A stretch of 47,021 nt of DNA from Muribaculum sp. (GTDB taxonomy: Bacteria > Bacillota > Clostridia > Lachnospirales > Lachnospiraceae), in contig JAMPGV010000013.1 in NCBI GenBank assembly GCA_023663735.1, positions 1-47,021 on the forward strand, read 5' to 3'. Positions 33,866-43,700 of this stretch are shown here, in pieces. Positions within the stretch are counted from its first letter, which is position 1; every line of letters starts with the position of its first letter. The translations under genes and the position numbers were made by a program. Below the pieces are notes generated by a model. The model saw nothing but the letters and a program-made list of their open reading frames with translations, did not search any database and was not told the origin of the DNA.

Positions 33866-34842
33866 ATGAGGAAAAGGAAATTTGTTTGTGGAATCTCCGC
33901 ACTCTGCATTGCTCTGTCTGTGTCGGGCTGTGGAAAGAGTTCCGAGGAACGGCAGGCGGTGGACTACTACAAGAACGAGCTGGGGCTTGATCAGGGGGGG
34001 CGGAGGAACTAGCTCACGCACTCTACGGAAAAGAAGGGGGAGAATCCGGCGTCACGGAGGAAAACCCCGACGTCACTGAAGAGACGGAAGAAACTGTGGT
34101 GGAGCCGCTGCCGGAGCTTGTGAGCAGCGAGTGGTATGACCGGAAGGTGCAGATTTACGACATGGTATTTACCAGAGACGAGTGCCTGACGGAGGAGGAT
34201 ATCAGAGAAATCGCGGAGGGATCCGCGTATGATGTGGAGCTTGTAGAGGCTTTTGACGAAAAAGGAGCCGTCTGTCTTGAGGGGCTTATGCTGGACGGGA
34301 AAAAGATCGTTGATTTCGTTAAGAAGGGGCGGTATCGCAACGATGTAAGCGGCGGGACGATTGAATACGGAGATTATTACCACTTTGAAAATAAACAGAT
34401 TGACTTAGAAAACAATTGGTACGATAAAGCAATTATGGAAGTAGAGGCATTGGACTTTAAGACGAGGGACGAGGTGCTTGCTTATCTTGCCGGGAACGGC
34501 TTTGTGGAGGCGGTAGAAGAGCAGGAGCCTTACATAAGCATGAACAAGTACAATGGCCGCGACTACGTTGCCAGCTATGTATCGCCGGTGTATTGCTCCG
34601 GGATAGAATATGCGGATGTGCCACACTATTATTGTAAGGGCGCGCAAAGCATAACATTTTACAGGATTCACAAGGTCAGCGAGAACAATCAGGAGATCGA
34701 GTTTGATGTCTTGCATTATTCCGGAATCCACCTGAATCTGGTTGAGAGTGTATCTATCGAGTTTAATACGGATGGGACAATATCCTCGATGTCCGAGCCA
34801 GAGGTGCAGCGTGTTTTGGTAATGGGAGAGTATATTGGCTAA
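33866..34842 (+). pseudogene. Lipoprotein gene split by a frameshift at a seven-G tract
   Basis: The first frame starts at ATG 33866 behind AAGGAGAAGAAGG. It encodes a lipoprotein signal peptide with lipobox VSGC (MRKRKFVCGISALCIALSVS, then GC) and continues to VDYYKNELGLDQ. A run of seven G (33994-34000) then shifts the frame into a stop at 34010-34012. One added G restores a frame that continues AEELAHALYGKEGGESGVTE and runs as one domain to 34842, for a total of about 325 residues. The downstream part alone could start at a GTG at 34096, but it would lack a signal. The mature domain is not recognised. The break may be a pseudogene, a phase-variable ON/OFF tract, or a sequence error. Confidence 0.75.
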
Positions 34843-34844
34843 CA

Positions 34845-34875
34845 CCGGAATCCCCATGGGATTCAGCCGGGTTTT
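34845..34875 (+). terminator. Terminator after the lipoprotein gene
   Basis: Stem CCGGAATCCC with GGGATT and CCGG (three-base bulge CAG) around CAT, followed by GTTTT. It lies directly after the stop at 34842. Confidence 0.55.
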
Positions 34876-34880
34876 CATAC

Positions 34881-34909
34881 TTGACACTGTAGGGAAAAAC
34901 GACTAAAAT
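34881..34909 (+). promoter_or_regulatory. Promoter of leuS
   Basis: A perfect TTGACA (34881-34886), a 17-base spacer, then TAAAAT (34904-34909). The leader to leuS is only about 40 bases, too short for a T-box. Confidence 0.7.
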
Positions 34910-34951
34910 GAGTGTTATGTCAGATATATCATAGGAAAAGAGGACATCGAG

Positions 34952-37483
34952 ATGGCAGTACCGTACAATCACCGTGAGGTGGAACAGAAATGGCAGAAAA
35001 TCTGGGATGACGAGAAGGCTTTTAAGACTTCCGACGATTATTCCAAGCCGAAATACTACGCGTTGGTAGAGTTCCCCTATCCGTCGGGGCAGGGGCTTCA
35101 TGTGGGACATCCCCGTCCCTATACGGCGCTGGATATCGTGGCCAGAAAGCGCAGGATGCAGGGCTATAATGTGCTGTATCCCATGGGCTGGGATGCGTTC
35201 GGTCTGCCCACGGAGAACTATGCGATCCAAAATCATATTCATCCGAAGATCGTGACCAGAGACAATGTGGCGCGCTTTAAAAGCCAGCTTCACGCGCTGG
35301 GATATTCGTTTGACTGGGATCGGGAGATCAACACCACGGATTCGGACTATTATAAATGGACTCAGTGGATTTTCTTAAAGCTGTTCAAGGCAGGGCTTGC
35401 ATACAAGTCGGAGATGCCCATCAACTGGTGTACCTCCTGTAAGGTGGGACTTGCGAACGAGGAAGTGGTCAACGGCGTGTGCGAGCGCTGCGGTTCGGAG
35501 GTCGTGCGCAAGGTCAAGAGCCAGTGGATGTTAAAAATCACCGAGTATGCGGACAAACTCATCGAGGGTCTGGACACGGTGGATTATGTGGAGCGCGTGA
35601 AAGTGTCCCAGAAGAACTGGATCGGGAAATCTCAAGGAGCGGAAGTGGATTTCGCCATCACGGGCAAAGAGGAGAAGCTGCGGATTTATACGACCCGGCC
35701 GGACACCCTGTTCGGCGCCACCTACATGGTGGTCTCCCCGGAGCATCCGCTGATCGAGCGATATAAGGATGAGATCGGAAACTATGAGGAGCTTGCGGCC
35801 TACCGGGAGCAGGCGGCCAGAAAATCCGATTTTGAGCGCACGGAGCTTGCCAAGGACAAGACCGGTGTGCAGATTGACGGACTCACGGCGACCAATCCTG
35901 TAAACGGCAAGGAAATTCCGATCTGGATTTCGGATTATGTGTTGATGTCCTATGGAACGGGTGCGATTATGGCCGTTCCGGCCCACGACGAGAGAGACTG
36001 GGATTTTGCCAAGAAATTCGGTCTTCCCATCATCGAGGTGGTGTCGGGCAGCGAGGTCAGCGTGCAGGAGCAGGTCTACACGGATGTGGCGACGGGTACC
36101 ATCGTCAATTCCGAATTTTTGAACGGGCTGTCCGTGGCGGATGCCAAGGCGAAAATCATCGCTTATCTGGAAGAAAAGGGAATCGGCGGCAGCAAGACCA
36201 ATTATAAGCTGCGCGACTGGGTATTTTCCAGACAGCGTTACTGGGGAGAACCGATCCCCATTGTACAGTGTGAAAAATGCGGTTTTGTGCCGTTGGACGA
36301 GAGTGAACTGCCGCTGGAACTGCCGGAGGTGGAGAGCTATATGCCCACCGACAACGGAGAGTCCCCGCTGGCAGCGATGACGGACTGGGTGAATACCACC
36401 TGTCCCTGCTGTGGCGGCTCGGCGAAGCGCGAGACGGATACCATGCCCCAGTGGGCGGGTTCTTCCTGGTATTTCCTGCGCTACACGGATCCCGATAACA
36501 AGGAGGCGCTGGCAAGTAAGGAGGCGCTGAATTATTGGATGCCTGTGGATTGGTATAACGGCGGCATGGAGCATACCACGCTTCACCTTCTGTATTCCCG
36601 GTTCTGGCATAGGTTTCTCTACGATCAAGGGGTGGTTTCCACGCCCGAACCGTATCAGAAGCGCACCAGCCACGGCATGATTCTGGGGTTGAATCCCCAC
36701 AGCTTTTCCAATCTGTCCGCGGAGGAGCAGAAAGCCCTGCTGACAGAACACGGCAGTGAGCAGGCGGCCAGAGCGGCACTGCGGGAGAAATTCGGCGAGA
36801 TGGCGGATCATCCGGTGGTGAAGATGTCCAAGAGTCTGGGCAATGTGGTGAATCCTGACGATATTGTGCGGGACTACGGTGCGGATACGCTGCGCACCTA
36901 TGAGATGTTCATCGGCGCGTTTGAACTGTCCGCCGCATGGAGCGAAGATGGCGTGAAAGGATGCAGGAGATTTCTGGAGAGAGTCTGGAAACTGCAGGAT
37001 CTTCTGGTGGACGGCGACGGATACAGCGAAGATCTGGAGACGAAGATGCACCAGACCGTCAAGAAGGTATCCGGCGATTTTGAATGTCTGAAATACAACA
37101 CGGCCATCGCAGCCATGATGGCGCTGATTAACGAGTTTTACAAGAAAAATGCGGTGACGAGAGGGGAGTATAAGACGCTGCTTACGCTGCTCAATCCCGT
37201 TGCGCCGCATATTACGGAGGAGCTGTGGCAGACGGCCGGGTATGAGGGGAAGGTCTATCAGACCGCATGGCCCGACTATGACGAGGCGAAGACTGTGGAG
37301 AGTACCGTGGAGATCGGTGTGCAGATCAACGGCAAAATGCGCGTGGCTGTGACCGTGCCGAGCGATCTGGGGAAGGATGAAGTGATCGCCCGCGCTAAGG
37401 AAGCTCTCGGGGACAAGCTTGCGGGAACGATCGTCAAGGAGATCTATGTGCCGGGGCGGCTGGTGAATCTCGTCGTGAAATGA
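34952..37483 (+). CDS. leuS: Leucyl-tRNA synthetase
   Basis: A class I synthetase of 843 residues. The HIGH-type motif appears as [13 protein letters not shown] and the KMSKS loop as [15 protein letters not shown]. The CP1 editing domain lies between them ([39 protein letters not shown]). Two zinc-type Cys clusters are seen ([11 protein letters not shown] with [16 protein letters not shown] with CPCCGG). The length is slightly above the bacterial norm. The start follows AGGAAAAGAGG. Unlike pheST it has no T-box leader. Confidence 0.97.
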   Translation: MAVPYNHREVEQKWQKIWDDEKAFKTSDDYSKPKYYALVEFPYPSGQGLHVGHPRPYTALDIVARKRRMQGYNVLYPMGWDAFGLPTENYAIQNHIHPKIVTRDNVARFKSQLHALGYSFDWDREINTTDSDYYKWTQWIFLKLFKAGLAYKSEMPINWCTSCKVGLANEEVVNGVCERCGSEVVRKVKSQWMLKITEYADKLIEGLDTVDYVERVKVSQKNWIGKSQGAEVDFAITGKEEKLRIYTTRPDTLFGATYMVVSPEHPLIERYKDEIGNYEELAAYREQAARKSDFERTELAKDKTGVQIDGLTATNPVNGKEIPIWISDYVLMSYGTGAIMAVPAHDERDWDFAKKFGLPIIEVVSGSEVSVQEQVYTDVATGTIVNSEFLNGLSVADAKAKIIAYLEEKGIGGSKTNYKLRDWVFSRQRYWGEPIPIVQCEKCGFVPLDESELPLELPEVESYMPTDNGESPLAAMTDWVNTTCPCCGGSAKRETDTMPQWAGSSWYFLRYTDPDNKEALASKEALNYWMPVDWYNGGMEHTTLHLLYSRFWHRFLYDQGVVSTPEPYQKRTSHGMILGLNPHSFSNLSAEEQKALLTEHGSEQAARAALREKFGEMADHPVVKMSKSLGNVVNPDDIVRDYGADTLRTYEMFIGAFELSAAWSEDGVKGCRRFLERVWKLQDLLVDGDGYSEDLETKMHQTVKKVSGDFECLKYNTAIAAMMALINEFYKKNAVTRGEYKTLLTLLNPVAPHITEELWQTAGYEGKVYQTAWPDYDEAKTVESTVEIGVQINGKMRVAVTVPSDLGKDEVIARAKEALGDKLAGTIVKEIYVPGRLVNLVVK

Positions 37484-37508
37484 CCGACATACAGCCGGAT
37501 AAGCATAG

Positions 37509-37665
37509 ATGGCAGACAGCATAGCGGATGGCATAGCAGGCAGCATGGCCGACAGCATGACGGATGACATGGCGGGCGGCATGTGGTATAGCAGACAGCA
37601 TGGCAGATGGCACAGCGGATAGCATAGCCGACAGCATATAGCATAGCCGACAGCATATAGCATAG
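37509..37665. repeat. Degenerate 12-bp and perfect 19-bp tandem repeats after leuS
   Basis: From 37509, six degenerate 12-bp units (such as GACAGCATAGCG and GATGGCATAGCA) follow each other. Further on, GCATAGCCGACAGCATATA occurs twice in tandem (37622-37640 and 37641-37659). On the plus strand the first part could encode a 37-residue peptide (37509-37622) with a four-residue periodicity such as DSIA-DGIA-GSMA-DSMT, but its ribosome site is weak. The array sits between the leuS stop and its terminator. Confidence 0.75.
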
Positions 37666-37739
37666 GCAGTATGTGGTATAGCTCTGGCATGACGAGAGGG
37701 AGAAGGCCGGAAAGCGGCAGAAAAATGCGTATAGAGATT

Positions 37740-37775
37740 GGGAGCCGGTCATCTGTGGTGGCTGGCTCCCTTTTT
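37740..37775 (+). terminator. Intrinsic terminator of leuS
   Basis: Arms GGGAGCC (37740-37746) and GGCTCCC (37764-37770) followed by TTTTT. It ends the leuS transcript about 260 bases after the stop codon. Confidence 0.7.
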
Positions 37776-37811
37776 GCGGGCGTACATTCAGGCGCATATC
37801 CGGACAAAACG

Positions 37812-38129
37812 TCATTGCGGCGGCCGGATTTTCTGCTGCTGATAGATTTGGTCGATCTGCTGCAGTTCTTCGGGGGTGCTGTGCTTGCGGATCGCGGCGA
37901 TGGCGGCCTGCAGTTCCTGTGGGGTAAAGGACAGGTTGGCGGCTTTGGCCGCCTGAAAGACAGGCATCATGAGCATGAGCATTTCTCGCTGATTTTTGAT
38001 CGGACCGGCGGATTGTCTGCGCAGGTCGGCTTCGTGAAACATCCGGTTGAGCAGATCCAGTTTTTCCTGAGGAATGCTTTGCACCAGTTCGTCTTCCATC
38101 CAGACGGGGCGCGGGTTTATGTCGGACAT
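37812..38129 (-). CDS. Small helical protein of unknown function
   Basis: A soluble protein of 105 residues, mostly helical, rich in Gln, Met and Leu (NQREMLMLMMPVFQAAKAAN, then LSFTPQELQAAIAAIRKHST). There is no signal peptide, membrane helix or known motif. The start at 38129 follows AAAGGAG. It is the last gene of a three-gene minus-strand island and lies 253 bases downstream of the Met-rich protein gene. If it shares that gene's sigma-E-like promoter, it may be a sporulation protein; this is inference. Confidence 0.7.
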   Translation of the reverse strand: MSDINPRPVWMEDELVQSIPQEKLDLLNRMFHEADLRRQSAGPIKNQREMLMLMMPVFQAAKAANLSFTPQELQAAIAAIRKHSTPEELQQIDQIYQQQKIRPPQ

Positions 38130-38187
38130 GAGATACTCCTTTCTTGAGGGATTGCCGATCGGTGAAATGACATATAAATATCGGATG

Positions 38188-38304
38188 TTATATAAAAAGC
38201 GTTATATAAATGGTGTTATATAAAGGCCTACTGAAAGCCTATTGAAAACTTATCAAAAACCTTATTGGAACCTTATTGAAACCTTATTGAAACCTTGTTG
38301 AAAA
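38188..38304. repeat. Two adjacent AT-rich tandem repeats
   Basis: TTATATAAA occurs three times at an exact 14-base spacing (38188, 38202, 38216). From 38227 a second array follows, with units close to CCTTATTGAAA repeated about seven times, the last four nearly identical. They fill most of the spacer between the two small minus-strand genes. TTATATAA is itself a palindrome. Confidence 0.8.
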
Positions 38305-38382
38305 CGGATTGCTTAGAATCCCTTGTCTTGTAGGCAATGTCTAAAAGGCAGTGCTGAAATGGCATTCCCTAAAAGGTATTTT

Positions 38383-38886
38383 CTATTGGGCGGGAGTGTC
38401 TGTGCCGCCCAAGCCTGACAGCATGTTGAGCAGATCTGCCATGTTGCCGGGCATGGGAGGCGGCCCGTGGGAACTGCTGAAACCGCCGAAGCCGGGTGCT
38501 CCGTCACCGGAGAACATTTCCGGGGCAATTTCCTGCATCATTTCTACCATTTGCATCATTTCCTGCATATTTTCTATATTTTGGTATAATTTTTGGAAAT
38601 TCTGCAAGTTATCTCTCTCGGAGGCGGAACAGTAGGGGAGCAGTTCTTCCAAGAGGCCGGGGAGTCCATTGTCCGGACGGACCGGACGGGGGCAGAGAGG
38701 CATGGCGGCAGGGTGGTTTTGGAAAAAACGCAGTGTGTATTCCAATTCGAGAAACTTGATATATACGGCAAGTCGGCCTTGCATGGCAGGATCCAGATAG
38801 CTTATCAAAAGCTTTAACATCTGAATATGGTTGGTGGTAAACAGAGCGTCAAACGCCGCCGCCCTGTCCGGATGCCTGCTGTCCAT
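38383..38886 (-). CDS. Met-rich protein of unknown function
   Basis: A protein of 167 residues. The N-terminal part is helical (FTTNHIQMLKLLISYLDPAM, then LAVYIKFLELEYTLRFF). A Met-rich helix follows (NIENMQEMMQMVEMMQEIAP), then a disordered tail rich in Gly, Pro and Phe (GAPGFGGFSSSHGPPPMPGN) ending TDTPAQ. There is no signal peptide or membrane helix. The start at 38886 has a strong GGAGG site (AGGAGGTTCCC). The promoter before it resembles a sigma-E type, which would make it a mother-cell sporulation gene. I know no characterised homologue. Confidence 0.72.
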   Translation of the reverse strand: MDSRHPDRAAAFDALFTTNHIQMLKLLISYLDPAMQGRLAVYIKFLELEYTLRFFQNHPAAMPLCPRPVRPDNGLPGLLEELLPYCSASERDNLQNFQKLYQNIENMQEMMQMVEMMQEIAPEMFSGDGAPGFGGFSSSHGPPPMPGNMADLLNMLSGLGGTDTPAQ

Positions 38887-38928
38887 GGGAACCTCCTGCG
38901 CGTATTTTTCCGATAGGTATTTCTATGT

Positions 38929-38955
38929 ATTTTATGCGGCGGCGTGTGTAAATAT
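38929..38955 (-). promoter_or_regulatory. Sigma-E-like promoter of the Met-rich protein gene
   Basis: On the minus strand ATATT (38951-38955) is followed after exactly 14 bases by CATAAAAT (38929-38936). The B. subtilis sigma-E consensus is -35 ATATT and -10 CATACAnT at about this spacing; only one base of the -10 differs. It lies about 43 bases upstream of the start at 38886. Confidence 0.5.
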
Positions 38956-38977
38956 GGCTGTCAATTCCGACGCCATG

Positions 38978-39010
38978 AAAAGCAGGCCCCTAAAAAGGAG
39001 CCCGCCTTTT
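38978..39010 (-). terminator. Terminator of the Gly/Cys-rich protein gene
   Basis: On the minus strand GGCTCCT and AGGGGCC form a stem around TTTT, with AAAAGGCG before and TGCTTTT after. It separates the Gly/Cys-rich gene from the Met-rich gene. Confidence 0.6.
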
Positions 39011-39022
39011 ATGAGCCGCCGG

Positions 39023-39328
39023 TTAGCAGCCACAGGTATTGCAGTTGTTGCTGCAGTTGTCGCTGCATCCGCATCCGCTGTTGGCGCTTGTGCCGCCGCA
39101 GAGGCTGCTCAGGATCAGAATCCAGATCAGCCAATCACAACAGCTGTTATTGCCGTTGAACAGGCTGATGCCGTTGTTGCATCCGCATCCGCTGTTGGCG
39201 CTATTGCCGCCGCCGCAGAAGAGCAATAACAGGATAATCCACATGCAGCTATTGCCGCCGCCGAACAAACCGCTGCCGTTGCTGTTCCCGCAGCCACAGC
39301 CACAGTTGCCAGAAGTCAAACTACTCAT
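39023..39328 (-). CDS. Gly/Cys-rich repeat protein (chorion-like high-cysteine type)
   Basis: A protein of 101 residues built from two copies of one module: a short Gly/Asn segment, a hydrophobic stretch (CMWIILLLLFC; CCDWLIWILILSSLC), then GGGNSANSGCGC or GGTSANSGCGC. It ends CSNNCNTCGC. Such proteins are sometimes labelled chorion class high-cysteine in Lachnospiraceae genomes; no function is proven. Dense Cys suggests cross-linking in a coat or surface layer. The start at 39328 follows GGAGGCAACAATC. The promoter has an exact sigma-E -10 (CATACAAT), which supports a spore-coat idea. A 24-bp segment (GCATCCGCATCCGCTGTTGG and more) is repeated in the DNA. Confidence 0.75.
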   Translation of the reverse strand: MSSLTSGNCGCGCGNSNGSGLFGGGNSCMWIILLLLFCGGGNSANSGCGCNNGISLFNGNNSCCDWLIWILILSSLCGGTSANSGCGCSDNCSNNCNTCGC

Positions 39329-39364
39329 GATTGTTGCCTCCAAAATAGAGTTTATTTATGGTGT

Positions 39365-39389
39365 ATTGTATGCGCCGCTGCCTGTCTAT
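39365..39389 (-). promoter_or_regulatory. Sigma-E-like promoter of the Gly/Cys-rich gene
   Basis: On the minus strand CATACAAT (39365-39372) matches the sigma-E -10 consensus CATACAnT exactly. Upstream, ACATAGA gives a weaker -35. It lies about 37 bases before the start at 39328. Confidence 0.4.
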
Positions 39390-39447
39390 GTTTCTTGGAT
39401 TTCCAATGATTTCATGAAAAGTATTCGCACAGGATGTGTAAAAACGC

Positions 39448-39475
39448 TTGCATAAATTTTGATATATAGTAAAAT
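39448..39475 (+). promoter_or_regulatory. Promoter of the sortase operon
   Basis: TTGCAT (39448-39453), a 16-base spacer, then TAAAAT (39470-39475), about 65 bases upstream of the sortase start. Confidence 0.5.
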
Positions 39476-39539
39476 AGAGATAGACAGATCAATGAAAACT
39501 GTCCAAATGGATTCATTGGGCATAGTCAGGGAAAGAGCA

Positions 39540-40754
39540 ATGACGCAGGACGAATACATAGTGGAAGACCGCAGCTTTCGCACAGAGGCGGATTATCGGC
39601 GCGCTCTGCGGGACAAAGAGACCATGGACAGACTGCGGAAAGAGTCGGCAGGGTATCGGGAAGCGGAGCTGGAGAAGCTGCGGGAGGCCGTCCGCGAAGG
39701 GCGGTACAAATTTTATACGCTGCTGGGTCAGGATTTTGAGGACGAACTGGAGGAACGGATTAAACAGCTGAAACGGCAGAGGGAGCCGGGGGGCGCCATG
39801 CGGGGAACAGGCTCCGGCTCGGGCAGAAGCCCGGGGACGAACCAGACGCCGCGCAATCAGGCGAAGAAGGGCGCGCCGTCCGGGCATAAGGCTCCGGACG
39901 CCCGGAACATACAGGTCTCGGAGGAGGCGGTTCAGGAGGAGTTAAAGAAGCGGGAACTTCGCAGGAAATGGACGGTGATCGTGTGCCTCGCAGCCGGAAT
40001 CGTGTGTCTGGGCTATTTTGCCGCGTATTCCTATTATGACCGGCGTACCGGAGACAGTTACGACAGGCTGAATGCCTTGAAACAGAAAGCGCCGATTCTG
40101 TCCGGCGATCGGACGCCCGCGGAGAATGTGGTCATTCATTACACTGATGAGGAACGGGAGATCCCGGAGGTGCTGGATGAATATAAAAATTTATTAATAA
40201 AAAATAAAAAGCTAATCGGATGGGTCAAAATTGACGATACCAAAATTGACTGCCCGGTGATGCAGACGTCCGATAACGAATATTATTTAACTCATAATAT
40301 GGATCAGAAATATGATAAGAACGGATCCATTTTTATGGATAAGGACTGCGATGTGATCAAGCCCAGCACCAACCTGATCCTGTACGGGCATCACATGAAG
40401 AGCGGCAGGATGTTTGGGGAGCTGGACAAATACAGCGACGAGAAGTTCTATGAGGAGCATAAGTATATCGATTTTGACACCATCTATGAAAAGGGCATTT
40501 ACGAGGTGATGTACGTGTTCCGCTCGCGGGTCTACAGCGAGGAGGAAGTGGTGTTCAAATATTATCAGTTTATCGACGCGGTGAGCGAGGTTGAATTCAA
40601 TTCCAACATGAAAGAGATGGCGGACGCCTCCCTGTATGACACAGGGGTCGAAGCCAGTTACGGGGATCGTCTGCTGACGCTCTCCACTTGTGATTATCAA
40701 GAAACAAACGGCCGTTTTGTGGTGGTGGCCAAGAAGGTATCAGAAAAGGAGTAG
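39540..40754 (+). CDS. Class B sortase with long cytoplasmic N-terminus
   Basis: A protein of 404 residues. A charged cytoplasmic part of about 140 residues (coiled-coil, then a Gly/Ser/Pro-rich linker) precedes one membrane helix (about 141-163) and an external sortase domain. The catalytic set is complete: H284 or H285 in YGHHMKSG, C384 in TLSTC and R392 in NGRFVVVAKK. The TLSTC motif and the helix-rich domain with an extended segment before the Cys fit class B. It joins surface proteins to peptidoglycan. The ATG at 39540 follows GGGAAAGAG. It ends seven bases before a large surface protein gene with a sorting signal, its likely substrate. The long N-terminus is unusual for class B sortases. 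Confidence 0.9.
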   Translation: MTQDEYIVEDRSFRTEADYRRALRDKETMDRLRKESAGYREAELEKLREAVREGRYKFYTLLGQDFEDELEERIKQLKRQREPGGAMRGTGSGSGRSPGTNQTPRNQAKKGAPSGHKAPDARNIQVSEEAVQEELKKRELRRKWTVIVCLAAGIVCLGYFAAYSYYDRRTGDSYDRLNALKQKAPILSGDRTPAENVVIHYTDEEREIPEVLDEYKNLLIKNKKLIGWVKIDDTKIDCPVMQTSDNEYYLTHNMDQKYDKNGSIFMDKDCDVIKPSTNLILYGHHMKSGRMFGELDKYSDEKFYEEHKYIDFDTIYEKGIYEVMYVFRSRVYSEEEVVFKYYQFIDAVSEVEFNSNMKEMADASLYDTGVEASYGDRLLTLSTCDYQETNGRFVVVAKKVSEKE

Positions 40755-40761
40755 TTGAGAG

Positions 40762-43700
40762 ATGGCAAAGGCAAAAGAGCTGAAGAAAAAAGGCAGAAGA
40801 TTGAAGAGAACCGTCCGGAAGACGCTGGGAACCATATGTCTGATCACGGCGATCCTGATCGCGTCGATCCCTGTGGACGGATTCCGCCCCGAAGCGGCGA
40901 CCGGCAACAATAAGCTGACGGCAACGGCGATGGAGAAATATTTCAGGATCCCGGATTTGTCTGACTATAAAGGGAGAATTTATACCACGGGGAACGGCCA
41001 GTTCCAATTCGCCTATGTGGATGAGGCCGGAACGGATAACGGAGCCGTGAAATTTGCGGTGATTTTGGGTTACTCTTCGGTGGGTGAGCTGGAGGGAGGC
41101 ACGCTGCGGATCCCGGATACGGTGGAAGCGTATTTGAATTACCGCACCACGGAGGGTACCAGCGAGGGAAACGTGGCCGTGGGTTCCAAGGGCAATTATC
41201 TGTTCTACCGCACGGAGACTTTGGTTTATCCTGATACGCCAAGCGTGTCCGGCAATGCGCCCAGTGTGTCAGGCAACACGGCCCCGGAGGTTGTGTACAC
41301 ATATAACCCCTGTTATTATAGGGACTACCAGAATTGGGAATCGGCAACAACCCTGTATTATTATCCGACCAAGGATTACAGACCGGACGGAACGACGGAG
41401 CCTGTGGAAGCCACAACGGATACCGAGGTGCATATCAAGGGTGCAAAAGTCGTTTATATCGGCAATCAGTATCTGACGACCGATACGACGACCGGCGAAT
41501 GGAAGGTCGCAGACGATGTGGATGAAGAACACGCCATTTTTGCGGGCAAAGGTTCCATCGTGCATCTGGTGGTGGGAGGCAATCTCTCCGGCATCGGCAA
41601 CTATGCCTTCTATAACTGTACTTCCCTGCAGAGCATCACGCTGAGCAACGCGCTTGACACGATCGGCAACTATGCTTTTGCGGGATGCCGGAATATGCGG
41701 GAGGCAAACTTGAATATTTCTTCTAATATTACGGCGATCGGCGCCCACGCCTTTGAGAACTGCGAGGGGCTGACCAGCTTTACCGTACCCATCAACGTGA
41801 CCCATATCGGGGATGCTGCATTCATGGGATGCCGTTCCATGACGTCGATTGAGCTGTGCGGCGCGGGACAGAATGTTTCCCTGCAGGAGATCGGGTGCGA
41901 TATGTTTGTGGACTGCAGAAGCCTGTTGTCCGTAACGTTCCCGCACGGCTATACGCAGGATGTGGATATCAGCAATTTCAAGGATTGTCTCTCCCTTGGT
42001 TCCATCACGGTGCATAACACCTCGATGAACATTGTGGAGGGCTTAGATTCCACGTTCGGATATGATGAGTTCAAGAAGCAGTACAACGACAGCGCGGTGG
42101 TGCATGGGACATTCTATTTCGAGGGACCTACGAATGCGAACAATCCTTCCAACCTGCACAAGACGGCCAGAGACAAGTATTTTGCATTCAGCTATCTGAA
42201 TGACGACGCGGCGTTTACTCCGCAGAATATTTACGAACTCACGGTGGATACGGACGGCAAGGGCAAGAAGGCCACTTACCGCGTGAACAATCAGAATCAG
42301 CTGATCGAGACGGAGCTGGACGCCGGGATTGAGGAGATTGATCTGCCGGCTTATATCGGCCCTTACCATATTGCGGAGATCAATGCCAATGTATTTAAAG
42401 ACGACTGTTATTTAAAGAAACTGACGATTCCTGCCACGGTGGAAGCCATCGCCAGCGAGGCCTTTGTCGGATGCCACAATCTGGAACATGTGGTCTTTGA
42501 GGATCCCGCGGGGCTCACCATCGGAACCGGCGCTTTCCAGACCCAGAAAGTAGGCATTCATCAGGCGAATGACTCTCTTGCCAGCGTGCCTTCCCTGACC
42601 TTTACCGGGCCGATCTCTCCGACATCGGCGCCGTTTGTTTACGCCATGGATCCGGCGAACCGTATCAACGACCCGGATAAGCAGACTTTGACTTATATTA
42701 CCTATTACAGCGGATGGCCCGCGAACTTGACCGTGCGGTACAATCCTGAGACGGATAAGAACGAGTTGGTAGATTACCCCACTTTGGGCGACCTGAGAAG
42801 CAAAGTGACGAGCGACTATAGCAACCGGCCGTATATGACCGATGATTACACGACGGCGATGCAGAGCGTAGTCGGCAAGATGGCCGGCGGTACCGGCGCA
42901 GACTTGACGGAGGCCGAGGCGGCAATCTGGGATGCGGTGATGAATATTGTGCTGCCCGACGGCGTGGAGAGCGTGGAGGCCGGATTGTTCAAGAAGAAAG
43001 AAGTGGGCGCTGCGGGGGACGAGTCGGATGTGTATTTCACGACGGAAGGCCATACTTATAAGACGCTGAGTGCTTACGGGCTGAAGGAGGTTGCGGGGGA
43101 TGATGACCCCGACGACGGCGTGGACGGCGGTGCGTTTGCAAACTGGACCACGTTGGAGAGCGTTATCTTGTACGGCGCTACGGAGTCCATCGGAGATTAT
43201 GCGTTTAAGGGCTGCAAACAGCTGACCAGCGTGACGCTGCCCCAGACCGTGACCCAGATGGGAGTGATTCCTTTTACGGAATGTGAGAAGCTTTCCCATG
43301 TGAATTTTCAGGGGAGCGAGTATTTCAGCTGTGACAATTCCATTATTTACCGGCTGGATACCGCGGGCAATAAATATGCGCTGATTGAGTATCTGGAAGG
43401 CCGTTCGTCCTCCAGCATCACTTCAGGCGAAGTGGAGGGCGTGAAGGAGATTGCGGAGGAGGCGTTTGCCAATACCAAGGTGTCCTTTGTGGATCTGAGC
43501 AGTTCCTCGGTGGCGCGGATTCCCGAGCGGGCGTTCAGGGACTGCGCAAAGCTGATTCAGGTGATCCTGCCCAATTCCGTGCGGTCCGTGGAAAATGGCG
43601 CCTTTACGGGCTGCCCGAACCTGCAGCGCCTTACGGTACCGAATCTGAATACCGTGTTCCGTCAGGATGCGGTGGATACTTCCGGCGATATGAGGCCGGA

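Noticed and set aside
34843-34951. Possible T-box for leuS
   Set aside because: The spacer holds a terminator and a promoter, with only about 40 bases of leader and no T-box core sequence.
35531-37807. Very long minus-strand open frame (758 residues) opposite leuS
   Set aside because: It is antisense to a clear leucyl-tRNA synthetase, has no protein family features, and its first part reads through the repeat array and terminator. It is a shadow of biased codon use.
39023-39328. CRISPR-like direct repeat (GCATCCGCATCCGCTGTTGG and more) in the Cys-rich gene
   Set aside because: There are only two copies, both coding for the same SANSGCGC module; this is an internal gene duplication.
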